64,000 nt of DNA from Myxococcales bacterium (GTDB lineage Bacteria > Myxococcota_A > Bradymonadia > UBA7976 > UBA1532): the NCBI GenBank assembly GCA_020633555.1, contig JACKDL010000009.1:139637-203636 (forward strand), in the 5' to 3' direction. A model generated the notes under the pieces. It saw nothing but the letters and a program-made list of their open reading frames with translations. It did no database searches and was not told the origin of the DNA. Position numbers and translations under genes: made by a program. Below are positions 34,202 to 42,984 of this stretch, piece after piece. Position 1 is the first letter of the stretch, and every line of letters starts with the position of its first letter.

Positions 34202-34677
34202 CTGGACCGGCGGCTCTCGCGCCCGGTGAGCAGGGCGGTCAGCTCCTGGTAGGCCAGGTTGATGGCCTGCGCCTTCTCGTGGGCCCGGGCCTCGGCGGCG
34301 GGGTCGTGGGCGAAGCGGTCGGGGTGGTGCTGGCGCATGAGGTTGCGGTAGGCGCGCTTCACCTCGTCGAGGCTGGCGCCGCGCTGCAGGCCCAGGGTGC
34401 GGTAGTGATCCACCGAGCTGATGCGGCGGTCGGCCTGGCGCTGGGCCTTCTGGGCCTCGGCCTGCAGCTTGTTGATCCAGGCCCACAGATCGGCCTCGAC
34501 CTGCTCGAGCTGGGCCTGCGCGGCCTTCTTCGCCTCGTCCAGGGCGGCGTTCACCTGGTCCACGCGGGCCTTCACCCGCGGGTTGTCCAGGGCCGCCTCG
34601 GCCGCGGCCTTCCCGGCCACGCCGGCGGCCTTCGCGGCCGTGCGGGCCGCCGCCTTCACCCGGTCGAAGAGGCTCAC
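34198..34677 (-). CDS. C-terminal J-domain (DnaJ-like) co-chaperone
   Basis: 159 residues, GTG start overlapping the acetyltransferase stop (GTGA). Residues 1-85 are a long Ala/Lys/Glu-rich helix; residues about 90-155 are a J domain with YRTLGLQRGASLDEVKRAYR and the essential HPD in RQHHPDRF. It should stimulate an Hsp70 ATPase. Finding it translationally locked between two sugar-enzyme genes is unusual. Confidence 0.85.
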   Translation of the reverse strand: MSLFDRVKAAARTAAKAAGVAGKAAAEAALDNPRVKARVDQVNAALDEAKKAAQAQLEQVEADLWAWINKLQAEAQKAQRQADRRISSVDHYRTLGLQRGASLDEVKRAYRNLMRQHHPDRFAHDPAAEARAHEKAQAINLAYQELTALLTGRESRRSS

Positions 34678-35591
34678 GCCGGCTCGGTCTCCATGGTGAC
34701 CTGGTGGCCCTGGCGGCCGTACGTGCGGCCGCAGTCGCCGCAGGTGCAGCGCTCCACGCCGTCGGCGTCGGTGCCCAGGGGCAGGGTGGCGCCACAGAAG
34801 CAGGCCCAGCCCTTCAGGCGGGCGGGGTTGCCGTACACCAGCGCGTAGTCGGGCACGTCCTTGGTGACCACCGCGCCGGCGCCCACGAAGCAGTACTGGC
34901 CCAGGGTGTTGCCGCAGACGATGGTGGCGTTGGCGCCGATGCTCGCGCCGCGCTTGCAGCGCGTCTCCAGGTACTGGCCGCGGCGGGGGTAGGCGCTGCG
35001 GGGGGTGCCCACGTTGGTGAACACCATGGACGGGCCGCAGAACACGTCGTCCTCGAGCACCACGCCGGAGTACACCGAGACGTTGTTCTGGATCTTCACG
35101 TTGTCACCCAGGGTGACCCCGCGCTCGACCACCACGTTCTGGCCCAGGATGCAGCCCTTGCCCAGGGTGACCGGGCCCAGCAGCTTGCTGAAGTGCCAGA
35201 TCTTGGTGCCGGCGCCGATCTCGACCTCGCCGCTGATCTGGGCGGTGGGGTGCACGAAGTGGTCGCTGGGCGGGGCGGGCGGGGGCAGGGCCTCGAGGAA
35301 GCCGGCGCACAGCTCGTCCAGGGGCAGCGCGGCCACCAGGCGGCGGCCGCGGGCGGCGGCCTGGCCTCGCAGGCGGGGCGGCACGGGGCCCTCGCAGAGC
35401 ACGTCTTTGCCGGCGGCCAACAGGGCGGCGATGGCGCCCTCGGGCTCGGCCACGGCCACGGCCACGGTGGCGGCGTCGGCGGTGAGGGCGGCCGGCAGAT
35501 CCACGAAGACCTGGGCGCCACGGCCGGCGTGCGCGAAGGCGGCCTTGACCGCGTGGCCGGTGGCGCTGGCGTCGACGAGGGCGATGAGCAT
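34674..35591 (-). CDS. WbpD-like UDP-amino-sugar N-acetyltransferase with vestigial N-domain and C-terminal Cys cluster
   Basis: 305 residues from ATG 35591 (GGAG upstream). Residues 1-105 look like a shrunken Rossmann-type dehydrogenase domain (MLIALVDASATGHAV). Residues about 110-260 are a left-handed beta-helix hexapeptide acyltransferase closely matching WbpD/WlbB (IWHFSKLLGPVTLG, NNVSVYSGVVLEDDVF, PSMVFTNVGTPRS, GAGAVVTKDVPDYALVYGNPA). The last part carries four Cys (CFCG and CTCGDCG) of a probable zinc ribbon. WbpD acetylates UDP-2-acetamido-3-amino-glucuronate for O-antigen-type sugars. Confidence 0.85.
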   Translation of the reverse strand: MLIALVDASATGHAVKAAFAHAGRGAQVFVDLPAALTADAATVAVAVAEPEGAIAALLAAGKDVLCEGPVPPRLRGQAAARGRRLVAALPLDELCAGFLEALPPPAPPSDHFVHPTAQISGEVEIGAGTKIWHFSKLLGPVTLGKGCILGQNVVVERGVTLGDNVKIQNNVSVYSGVVLEDDVFCGPSMVFTNVGTPRSAYPRRGQYLETRCKRGASIGANATIVCGNTLGQYCFVGAGAVVTKDVPDYALVYGNPARLKGWACFCGATLPLGTDADGVERCTCGDCGRTYGRQGHQVTMETEPA

Positions 35592-35735
35592 GGCGGGGCG
35601 CTCCGAAGGGCCGCGGGACGGCGGCATCTTGGTGGATGGGCCCCGGGCCTGTCCACCGGTGGCGCGCAACGCGGCGGCGGCCCGGGCGTCCCCCCTGCGC
35701 TATCCTCTGCTCCGCCCCGCCCCCGCGAGGACCTG

Positions 35736-38700
35736 ATGCGCCGGATCATCGCCCTGTTGGCCCTGTGGATGGTGGCCGCGAGCTGCGCCGGCGGCGATCT
35801 GTCGCTGGGCCTGTCGGGCTGCGACGGCGGCCCGGTGGCCTTCGAGCGTACCCCCACCAACACCGTGCCGGGCGCCGGCCACGCCACGCTGACCGCGGCG
35901 GGCGTGGATGTGCTGATCCAGCAGCGCGAGGCCCTGGCGGGGCTGCTGCTGGACGTGGACGCCGACGGTTGGGTGCGGCTGGCGCTGCCCCCGCTGGACT
36001 TCGGCACCCGCGGCGGGCGGCTGGGCGTGGGCGTGCGCGACGTGGCGGTGGGCTTCGACCTGCGCGCGGCGCAGATCGACCTGCAGGTGCTGCCCGAGCC
36101 CACCCGGCTGCGGCTGACCGTGGGCGACGCCCGCGTGCGGCTGGACGACGGCGTGGTGTGGGTGACGGTGGGCGGCGACGCGGCCTGCCGGCTGGGCAAC
36201 GGGCTGAACGCCGGGGCCCCCGACGCGGCCCTGGTGGTGGTGGATCTGAGCGTCGATCTGATCCTGGCGGTGGACGGCGAGGGGCGCCTGCAGGTGGAGG
36301 TGGAGGTGCGGCCTTTCACCGTGCGCGCCCTGGACTTCGAGCTGGTGTACGACCCCGCCCTGCCCGAGTGCGCCGACGGCAGCGGGCCCGCCGAGTGCCG
36401 GCTGGCCTGCGGCGCCGGCGACCTGGCCATCGAGCTGGGCGAGGCGCTGCGCGACGCGCTGGACAGCGAGCTGGACCGCCTGTTCCAGCCCGTGGTGCAG
36501 CTCCTGGTGGACGCGGTGACCGACGTCATCGGCCAGCAGCCGCTGGGGGTGGCGGGCGAGCTGCACCCGCGCATCCTGGCGGAGCTGCTGCCCACGGCCG
36601 CCGACGCCCTGCCCCTGCAGTTCGAGGGGCGGCCCAGCCCCGCGGGCATCACCCTGCGCTCGGCGGGCGACGACGGCGATGGGCTGGGGCTGACCTTCGA
36701 CGTGGGCCTGGACACGCCGGCCGACCACCCCTGCGTGCCGCAGGTGGGCGAGCCGCCACCGCTGCGACCAGGGCCGGCGCCGGTGCTGAGCGGGTACGAC
36801 CACACGGGCGCCCCCTACGCGGTGGGGCTGGCGCTGAGCGACGCGGCGGTGAACCGGGCGGTGTGGGCGGCCTACCGGGCCGGGGCCCTGTGCGCGGCGC
36901 TGGACACCGATCAGGTGCAGGCCCTGAGCGGGCAGCGGGTGGACACGGGCACCCTGGCGCTGGTGCTGCCGGGGCTGGCCGAGCTGACGCTGGGGCCGCG
37001 CCCCGTGCGCATCGGGCTGGATCCGCGCTTCAAGCCCCAGGATCTGCCGCTGGCCACCTTCTTCCCGGTCGCGGACGACGGGGGCATCCCACAGGCGGGC
37101 ATTCGCCTGGTGCTGCCCGACGTGGGGCTGAGCTTCTACGGGCTGGTGGAGGAGCGCTGGAGTCGGCTGTTCGCCGCCGACGCCACCCTGCGCCTGGACG
37201 TGGTGGTGCAGGCGGCCCCCGACGACCGGCTGGTGATCACGGTGGCCCGCCCCGAGATCGTGGATCTGCGCCAGACCTACAACGAGCTGCTGAGCGGGGC
37301 GGACCTGCCGGCGCTGCTGGAGTTGGTGGGCGACCTGACCACCTCGGTGCTGCTGCGCGACGGGCTGAGCCTGGACTTCGGGCTGCGCGGGCTGGTGCCG
37401 CAGCTCACGGGGTTGCCGCTGGAGCTGGGCATCGCCGCCCTGCGGGTGGAGGGCGACGCCGACGACTTCCTGAGCGTTCTCATGCGGTTGGAGGCGGGAG
37501 CCCCCAGCGGGCTGGCGCCGCAGGCGGACACCTTCGCGCGGCTGGTGGCGGCGCGCCCCGGGCAGGTGACGCTGGCGGTGGAGGCCGCGGGCGCGCCGGC
37601 GGCGCGCTACCAGTGGCGGGTGGACGGGCTGGCCTGGCGACCCCTGACGACCGCGCCCGAGGGGCGGCTGGTGATCGCCGACGGCCGGCTGCACGCCCTG
37701 GGCCCCCACCGGGTGGAGGTACGCGCGGTGGCCGAGGGGGACCCCGACAGCCTGGACCCCACGCCCGCCGTGGTGACTTTCGACATCCAGGCCGCCGAGC
37801 CTGCCCCAACCGCGCCCACGCCGGCGGCACCGGCCGAGGCCCAGGGTTGCCAGCAGGCGCCCGGCGGCGCGGGCCTGGCGGGGCTGTCCTTGCTGCTGCT
37901 GCTGGGCACGCGCCGGCGCCGGTTCTCGCTGCTGGCCCTGCTGCTGTTGGGCGGCTGCGGCGACGATCCGCCCACCGCCGACGCGCTGGCCTGCGCGCAG
38001 ACCGCCGACTGCCCGGGCGGGCTGTACTGCCTGGATGGCCTGTGCGCGCGCCCTGATCCCTGCGCCACCAGCGCCGACTGCTGCCCCGGGGCGGAGTGCC
38101 GCGGCGGGGCCTGCCTGCCGCCCACCCAGACCTGCGCCGAGGACGGCGACTGCGCGGTGGGCGCGGCCTGCGAGGGCGGGCGCTGCGTGCGGGTGACCTG
38201 TGAGGGCGGCTGCCCCGCCGGCACCACCTGCGTGGCCGACCGCTGCCACCGCGGCCCCCCGTGCCGCGCCGCCTGCGCCGCCGACGAGGCGTGCTACCCC
38301 GATCTGGACGTGTGCCGGCAGGCGCCGCCGGGCTGTGGGCCCTGCCCCCAAGGCCAGGTGCGCGTGGTGCAGGCGCCGGAGCGCTACCGCGGCGCCCTGT
38401 GCGACGTGAGCGACGCCGCCTGCGCCTGCGCGGTGGCCCCCGCCCTGGTGCCCGCCGACTACGGGCGCCACGCCAGCATGGCCCTGGTGGACGGCGCGCC
38501 CGTGTTCGCCGCCTGGGACGCCGACTACGGCGATCTGGTGTGGGTCACCGGGGTCGAGGCCGGGGTGCCGCAGGTGACCTACCTGGACGGCGTGCCCGAG
38601 GCGCCCGCCGCGGCCGATCCCGCCGGGCCGCGGGGCGGCGTGGTGGAGCCGGGCCCCGACCGCGGGCGCTACGCCAGCCTGGCCGTGGACGGCAAGGGCC

Positions 38701-39659
38701 GGGCCCACATCGCCTACTACGACAGCGACGCAGGCCACCTGCGCTACCTGCGCCAGACCGACGACCGCGCGGGCTGGCTGCCCCCCGTGGTGGTGGACGA
38801 CGACGGCGACGTGGGGCGCTACCCGGTGATCGCCGTGGACAGCCGACACCGGCCGCACGTGCTGTACCACGTGGTGCGCAGCCGGGGCGGGCGGGCCGGG
38901 GCGCGGCTGGCCTTCACCGAGCGCGAGGCCTTCGAGGACGGCGCCTGGACCACCCTGGACCTGGTGAGCCGGGCCGCCGAGGGCCCCGCGGTGCCTCCCG
39001 GAGTCACCCCCGCCGAGCCGGGGGTCATGCCGTGCATGCGGCTGGGCCTGGATGGGCGGGTGCACGCCGCCTTCTACGACGGGGCGCGGGGCTGGCCGGT
39101 GCTGGTGCGCGGCCGCCCGGGCGAGGCCTTTGCGGTGGCCGAAGCGCGCGGCTCGCTGGTGGCCGAGGGCGGCGCAGACCCCGATCCGCTGGGGCGCTAC
39201 GCCCGGCTGGACGAGCACGACCTGGGGCGGTTCTGCGACGTGGTGTACGACCCGCAGGCCGACGAGGCGGTGGCGGTGTTCCTGGACGCCACCACCGACG
39301 CGCTGCTGCTGTACCGCGGCCCCGTAGACGGCTTCGGCGCCTTCGAGATCGTGGATCCGGGCGGCGGCGGCCAGCGGCGGCTGGTGGGGGCCGATCCGGC
39401 GCTGGCGCTGGCACCCGACGGGCGGCCGGTGGTGGTCTACCAGGACGCCACGGCCAACGATCTGCTGCTCGCGGCCCGCGGGCCCTCCGGCTGGACGGCG
39501 GCGCCCGTGCGCATCGCCGGCCGAGAGGGCGCGGTGGGCTTCCACAACAGCCTGATCCTGGTGGGCGATCGCGCGGTGGTGGGCACGCTGGAGCTGCGTA
39601 CCCTGCCCGACGGCCGCGGCGACCACCGGCTGCGGGTGGTGCGCACGGCGCTGCCCTGA
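35736..39659 (+). CDS. Giant secreted protein: MYXO-CTERM-like protein fused in frame to a Cys-rich lipoprotein
   Basis: 1307 residues from ATG 35736 (GAGG at five bases; TATCCT box 35 bp upstream). It starts as a lipoprotein (VAASC, Cys17). A long beta-rich domain of unknown type covers residues 20-690, ending in a PAEAQGCQQAPGG-hydrophobic-RRRR sorting tail (about residue 730). Without any stop it continues as FSLLALLLLGGCGDD, a second lipoprotein signal, followed by a Cys-rich segment (many CxxC/CxxxC, about 750-900) and a repetitive beta-propeller-like domain (YASLAVDGKGRAHIAYYDSD). It looks like two neighbouring genes joined at about 37911-37925. No domain function recognised. Confidence 0.75.
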   Translation: MRRIIALLALWMVAASCAGGDLSLGLSGCDGGPVAFERTPTNTVPGAGHATLTAAGVDVLIQQREALAGLLLDVDADGWVRLALPPLDFGTRGGRLGVGVRDVAVGFDLRAAQIDLQVLPEPTRLRLTVGDARVRLDDGVVWVTVGGDAACRLGNGLNAGAPDAALVVVDLSVDLILAVDGEGRLQVEVEVRPFTVRALDFELVYDPALPECADGSGPAECRLACGAGDLAIELGEALRDALDSELDRLFQPVVQLLVDAVTDVIGQQPLGVAGELHPRILAELLPTAADALPLQFEGRPSPAGITLRSAGDDGDGLGLTFDVGLDTPADHPCVPQVGEPPPLRPGPAPVLSGYDHTGAPYAVGLALSDAAVNRAVWAAYRAGALCAALDTDQVQALSGQRVDTGTLALVLPGLAELTLGPRPVRIGLDPRFKPQDLPLATFFPVADDGGIPQAGIRLVLPDVGLSFYGLVEERWSRLFAADATLRLDVVVQAAPDDRLVITVARPEIVDLRQTYNELLSGADLPALLELVGDLTTSVLLRDGLSLDFGLRGLVPQLTGLPLELGIAALRVEGDADDFLSVLMRLEAGAPSGLAPQADTFARLVAARPGQVTLAVEAAGAPAARYQWRVDGLAWRPLTTAPEGRLVIADGRLHALGPHRVEVRAVAEGDPDSLDPTPAVVTFDIQAAEPAPTAPTPAAPAEAQGCQQAPGGAGLAGLSLLLLLGTRRRRFSLLALLLLGGCGDDPPTADALACAQTADCPGGLYCLDGLCARPDPCATSADCCPGAECRGGACLPPTQTCAEDGDCAVGAACEGGRCVRVTCEGGCPAGTTCVADRCHRGPPCRAACAADEACYPDLDVCRQAPPGCGPCPQGQVRVVQAPERYRGALCDVSDAACACAVAPALVPADYGRHASMALVDGAPVFAAWDADYGDLVWVTGVEAGVPQVTYLDGVPEAPAAADPAGPRGGVVEPGPDRGRYASLAVDGKGRAHIAYYDSDAGHLRYLRQTDDRAGWLPPVVVDDDGDVGRYPVIAVDSRHRPHVLYHVVRSRGGRAGARLAFTEREAFEDGAWTTLDLVSRAAEGPAVPPGVTPAEPGVMPCMRLGLDGRVHAAFYDGARGWPVLVRGRPGEAFAVAEARGSLVAEGGADPDPLGRYARLDEHDLGRFCDVVYDPQADEAVAVFLDATTDALLLYRGPVDGFGAFEIVDPGGGGQRRLVGADPALALAPDGRPVVVYQDATANDLLLAARGPSGWTAAPVRIAGREGAVGFHNSLILVGDRAVVGTLELRTLPDGRGDHRLRVVRTALP

Positions 39660-39709
39660 GCCGGGCAGGCTGCTAGGCTGCGCCCGCCCAACCCACCGCG
39701 GAGACGCAC

Positions 39710-40096
39710 ATGACCCCGAACACCCACCTGGGCATCGACGCCCGCCTGGTCGGCACCCCCGTCGAGCTGCGCCCCGGCGCCGCCGTGGTCGAGCTGCAGA
39801 CCACCCCCGAGATGACCGCCGACGCCCAGGGTCTGGTGCACGGGGGCTTCGTGTTCGGGCTGGCGGACTACGCGGCCATGCTGGCGGTGAACGATCCGAA
39901 CGTGGTGCTGGGATCGGCCGACCTGCGCTTCGTGGCCCCCGTGCGGGGCGGCGACGTGGTGGTGGCCACCGCGCACACCACCGAGGTGAAGGGCCGCAAG
40001 CACGTGGTGGCGGTGACCTGCGCGGTGGGCGAGCGCCCGGTGCTGACGGGCACGCTCACGGCCTTCGTGCTCGACCAGCACGTGCTGACGGGCTGA
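39710..40096 (+). CDS. Hotdog-fold thioesterase (PaaI/4HBT-like)
   Basis: 128 residues. GLVHGGFVFGLADYAAMLAV carries the HGG motif and helix of PaaI-type acyl-CoA thioesterases, and ADLRFVAPVRGGDVV is the following strand region. Acyl substrate unknown. A TAGGCT box lies 36 bp before the ATG. It stands between two exported-protein genes without an operon partner. Confidence 0.82.
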   Translation: MTPNTHLGIDARLVGTPVELRPGAAVVELQTTPEMTADAQGLVHGGFVFGLADYAAMLAVNDPNVVLGSADLRFVAPVRGGDVVVATAHTTEVKGRKHVVAVTCAVGERPVLTGTLTAFVLDQHVLTG

Positions 40097-40167
40097 GCCC
40101 CGCCCCGCGCGTGGACCCGCGCGGGCCCGGCTTGTTACCCTCCGCCGCCCCCCTGCGGAGGAACTGC

Positions 40168-42984
40168 ATGCGCCCCAGCCTGGCCCTGATCCTCGCCGCC
40201 GCCCTCACGGCGCCGGCGCTGGCCTCGCCCTACGACTGGCACACCTACCCCCACGGCGACCGGGTGCTGGCCGTCGAGCCTTCCGACGCCTGGCTGCTGC
40301 TGGACGCGCCCGCCCAGACCTTGCGCGACGTGGACGTGCCGGCGCTGGAGGCCACCCTGGCCAAGGCGCTGCCCGGCGCCGTGCTGGGGGCGGTGAAGGT
40401 GCTGGACGCCGGGCGCGTGGCCCTGGAGGTGCCCGGCACCCACGCCGCGGCCCTGCGCCGGCTTGGCGAGGCGCTGGTGGCCGCGGGGCAGGCCCACCGC
40501 TTCTGGCCGGGCTTCGCCCGGGGAGCCAGCCGGGGCTTCTTCGACGACCGGGTCACCGTGGCCCTGGCGGGCGCGCCCGACGCCGCCGCCCGCAAGGCCC
40601 TGAGCCACGCCGGCCTGCGGCTGGACCACGCCACGCCCCTGCCCCACGTGTGGGTGGCCACGGCCACCGACGGCGACGCCATCGGCGCGGCCTTCGCCGC
40701 CCAAGCCCTGCCCGGCGTGCGCTGGGCCGAGCCCGATCTGATCCGCGAGGTGGTGGCCCACCAGGTCATCCCCAACGACCCCCGCCAGCCCGACCAGTGG
40801 CACCTGGAGAGCCCGGTGGACCGCGGCGACATCGACGCCGAGGCCGCGTGGGCCGTGACCACCGGCGATCCCGACGTGGTGGTGGCCGTGTTCGAGGTGG
40901 GCGGCTTCGACCTCGATCACCCCGACCTGCGCACCAACATCGCCGGGGGCTTCGACTGGGCCGACGGCGACGAAGATCCCAGCGCCGAGTGCCGCGAGGG
41001 CAACGTGTTCGAGGCCCGCGCCGATCCCACCTGCCCCGACGACAAGCCCTACCGCGAGGCCCACGGCACCGCGGTGGCCGGCCTGGTGGCCGCCCGCGCC
41101 AACGGCGAGCACGGCGTGGGCGTGTGCCCCGACTGCACCCTGATGCTGGTGCGCATGAGCGCCCGCGACAGCCTGCGCAGCATCAACGCCGCCGGGGCCT
41201 TCCGCCGGGCGGCGGACGAGGGCGCCAAGGTGATCAACAACTCGTGGGGGCCCGCCTCGAACGCCACCTTCCCCCTGTCGGTGGCCGAGAAAGAGGCCTT
41301 CGACTACCTGAGCCTGGAGGCCAACGATGGCAAGGGCGTGGTGATGCTGTTCTCGGCGGGCAACGTCTTCGAGCCGGCCACCAACAACCCCTACAACGCC
41401 TACGCCCACTCCATGACCATCTCGGCGAGCACGGCGAAGGACGACTTCGCCTGCTACTCCAGCTACGGCGCCGTCATCGACGTGGCCGCCCCCAGCATGG
41501 GCTGCTACGGGGGCGAGCCCGGCGTGGCCACCACCGATCTGCGCGGGCCCGCGGGCTACACCGACCAGGCCTTCACCGAGGAGTTCTCGGGCACCAGCGC
41601 GGCCGCCCCCGTGGCCGCCGGCGTGGCCGCCCTGGTGGTGGCCGCCAACCCCGATCTCACCGCCCAGCAGGTGCGGCTGGTGCTGCAGGCCAGCGCCGAA
41701 CAGATCATCGCCAACAAGAACGACTGGCAGTCGCTCATCGGCCGCCGGCTGTCGGCTGACTTCGCCTACGACAGCCACGGGCACAGCCTGGGCTTCGGCT
41801 ACGGCAAGGTGAACGCGGGCCAGGCGGTGGCCCTGGCGCAGAGCCTGCGCCACCTGGTGGGCGCGCCCTGCGGCGGCGCCTGCCCGCGCTGCGTGGCTGA
41901 TCGTTGCGCCCCCGACTGCGCGGACGACACGGCCTGCCCCGGCGCCTCCCGCTGCCTGCCCGCCCCCGACGGGGCCATGGCCTGCCAGATCCCCACCCAG
42001 CAGCCCGACGACCTGGGCGCGCCCTGCACCGACGCCTGCGAGGTGTGCGTGGCCACCTACGACACCGAGCCGCGGGTGGTGCAGATCTGCAGCCAGTTCT
42101 GCGAGGAAGACAGCGAGTGCCCCTACGGCTTCGACTGCCGCCTGGTGGATCCCCACCAGCCCAAGGCCTGCGTGCGCGGGCACCAGACCTGCGGCGGGCA
42201 GTGGGGTAGCGTGCGCTGCGACAGCAAGACCCGCGTGGCCAACGCCGCCGGCGACCGCTTCTGCTCGTGCCGCTGCGTGCAGGGCTCGCCGGGGGCCTGC
42301 CCCACGGGCTTCAAGTGCGCCGACGTCATCTGCCGGCCGGGTTTCGAGACCCAGAGCTGCCAGGACGCCGGGCGCGACTTCCCCAACGAGGCGCCCCACT
42401 GCGTGCCCGACGAGACCTGGCGCGCCGCCTGCGAGGCCGACGCTGACTGCGCCGGCGGCGATCACTGCCTGGGCGGCGCCTGCCAGCCCGACGCCCTGGC
42501 CGGCGCGTGCTCGGCCTGCGCCCGCTGCACCACAGACGCCGAGTGCGGCGCGGGCAACACCTGCGAGGTCATGCCCGACGGCGCCTGGCGCTGCACCCGC
42601 GCTTGCGACAGCGACGCCGACTGCGCGGGCGACGCGGTGTGCCGCGAGGTGGTGGGCCTGGGCACCACCTGCGTGGACCCGGGCGCCGAGGCCATCCGCG
42701 CCTGTGACACCGACGACTGGCGCTGCTCGGTCGCCGGCCGCTGCCAGGCCGACGGCGACTGCGCCGATGGGCCCTGCGAGGGCGGCTTCTGCCCGGGCGC
42801 CGCGCCCACCCCCACCCCCGACATGGGATCCGGCGGCGACACCGACGGCGGCGTCAGCGTCATCCCGCCCAGCGGCGACGGCGGCGGCTCGGGCGGCGGC
42901 TGCCGGAGCACCGGCGGCGAGTCCCCGACCTCTTTCCTGTGGCTGCTGCTGCTGGCCGCCCTGCCCCGGAGGCGCCGCCGATGA
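40168..42984 (+). CDS. Subtilisin-like (S8) secreted protease with Cys-rich repeats and MYXO-CTERM-like tail; catalytic Asp replaced
   Basis: 938 residues from ATG 40168 (GGAGGA site; TACCCT box 32 bp upstream). Signal peptide (ALTAPALAS), propeptide region to about 200, S8 domain about 220-590: VAVFEVGGFDLDHPDL, HGTAVAGL (His299), FSAGNVF (Asn399) and SGTSAAAPVAAG (Ser477). The expected catalytic Asp of the D-(S/T)-G motif is Glu243. About 600-900 is a run of Cys-rich repeats (ACEADADCAGGDHC and similar). The tail GGGC-hydrophobic-RRRRR fits surface sorting in Myxococcota. Activity is uncertain. Its stop overlaps the CARF-nuclease gene. Confidence 0.9.
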   Translation: MRPSLALILAAALTAPALASPYDWHTYPHGDRVLAVEPSDAWLLLDAPAQTLRDVDVPALEATLAKALPGAVLGAVKVLDAGRVALEVPGTHAAALRRLGEALVAAGQAHRFWPGFARGASRGFFDDRVTVALAGAPDAAARKALSHAGLRLDHATPLPHVWVATATDGDAIGAAFAAQALPGVRWAEPDLIREVVAHQVIPNDPRQPDQWHLESPVDRGDIDAEAAWAVTTGDPDVVVAVFEVGGFDLDHPDLRTNIAGGFDWADGDEDPSAECREGNVFEARADPTCPDDKPYREAHGTAVAGLVAARANGEHGVGVCPDCTLMLVRMSARDSLRSINAAGAFRRAADEGAKVINNSWGPASNATFPLSVAEKEAFDYLSLEANDGKGVVMLFSAGNVFEPATNNPYNAYAHSMTISASTAKDDFACYSSYGAVIDVAAPSMGCYGGEPGVATTDLRGPAGYTDQAFTEEFSGTSAAAPVAAGVAALVVAANPDLTAQQVRLVLQASAEQIIANKNDWQSLIGRRLSADFAYDSHGHSLGFGYGKVNAGQAVALAQSLRHLVGAPCGGACPRCVADRCAPDCADDTACPGASRCLPAPDGAMACQIPTQQPDDLGAPCTDACEVCVATYDTEPRVVQICSQFCEEDSECPYGFDCRLVDPHQPKACVRGHQTCGGQWGSVRCDSKTRVANAAGDRFCSCRCVQGSPGACPTGFKCADVICRPGFETQSCQDAGRDFPNEAPHCVPDETWRAACEADADCAGGDHCLGGACQPDALAGACSACARCTTDAECGAGNTCEVMPDGAWRCTRACDSDADCAGDAVCREVVGLGTTCVDPGAEAIRACDTDDWRCSVAGRCQADGDCADGPCEGGFCPGAAPTPTPDMGSGGDTDGGVSVIPPSGDGGGSGGGCRSTGGESPTSFLWLLLLAALPRRRRR

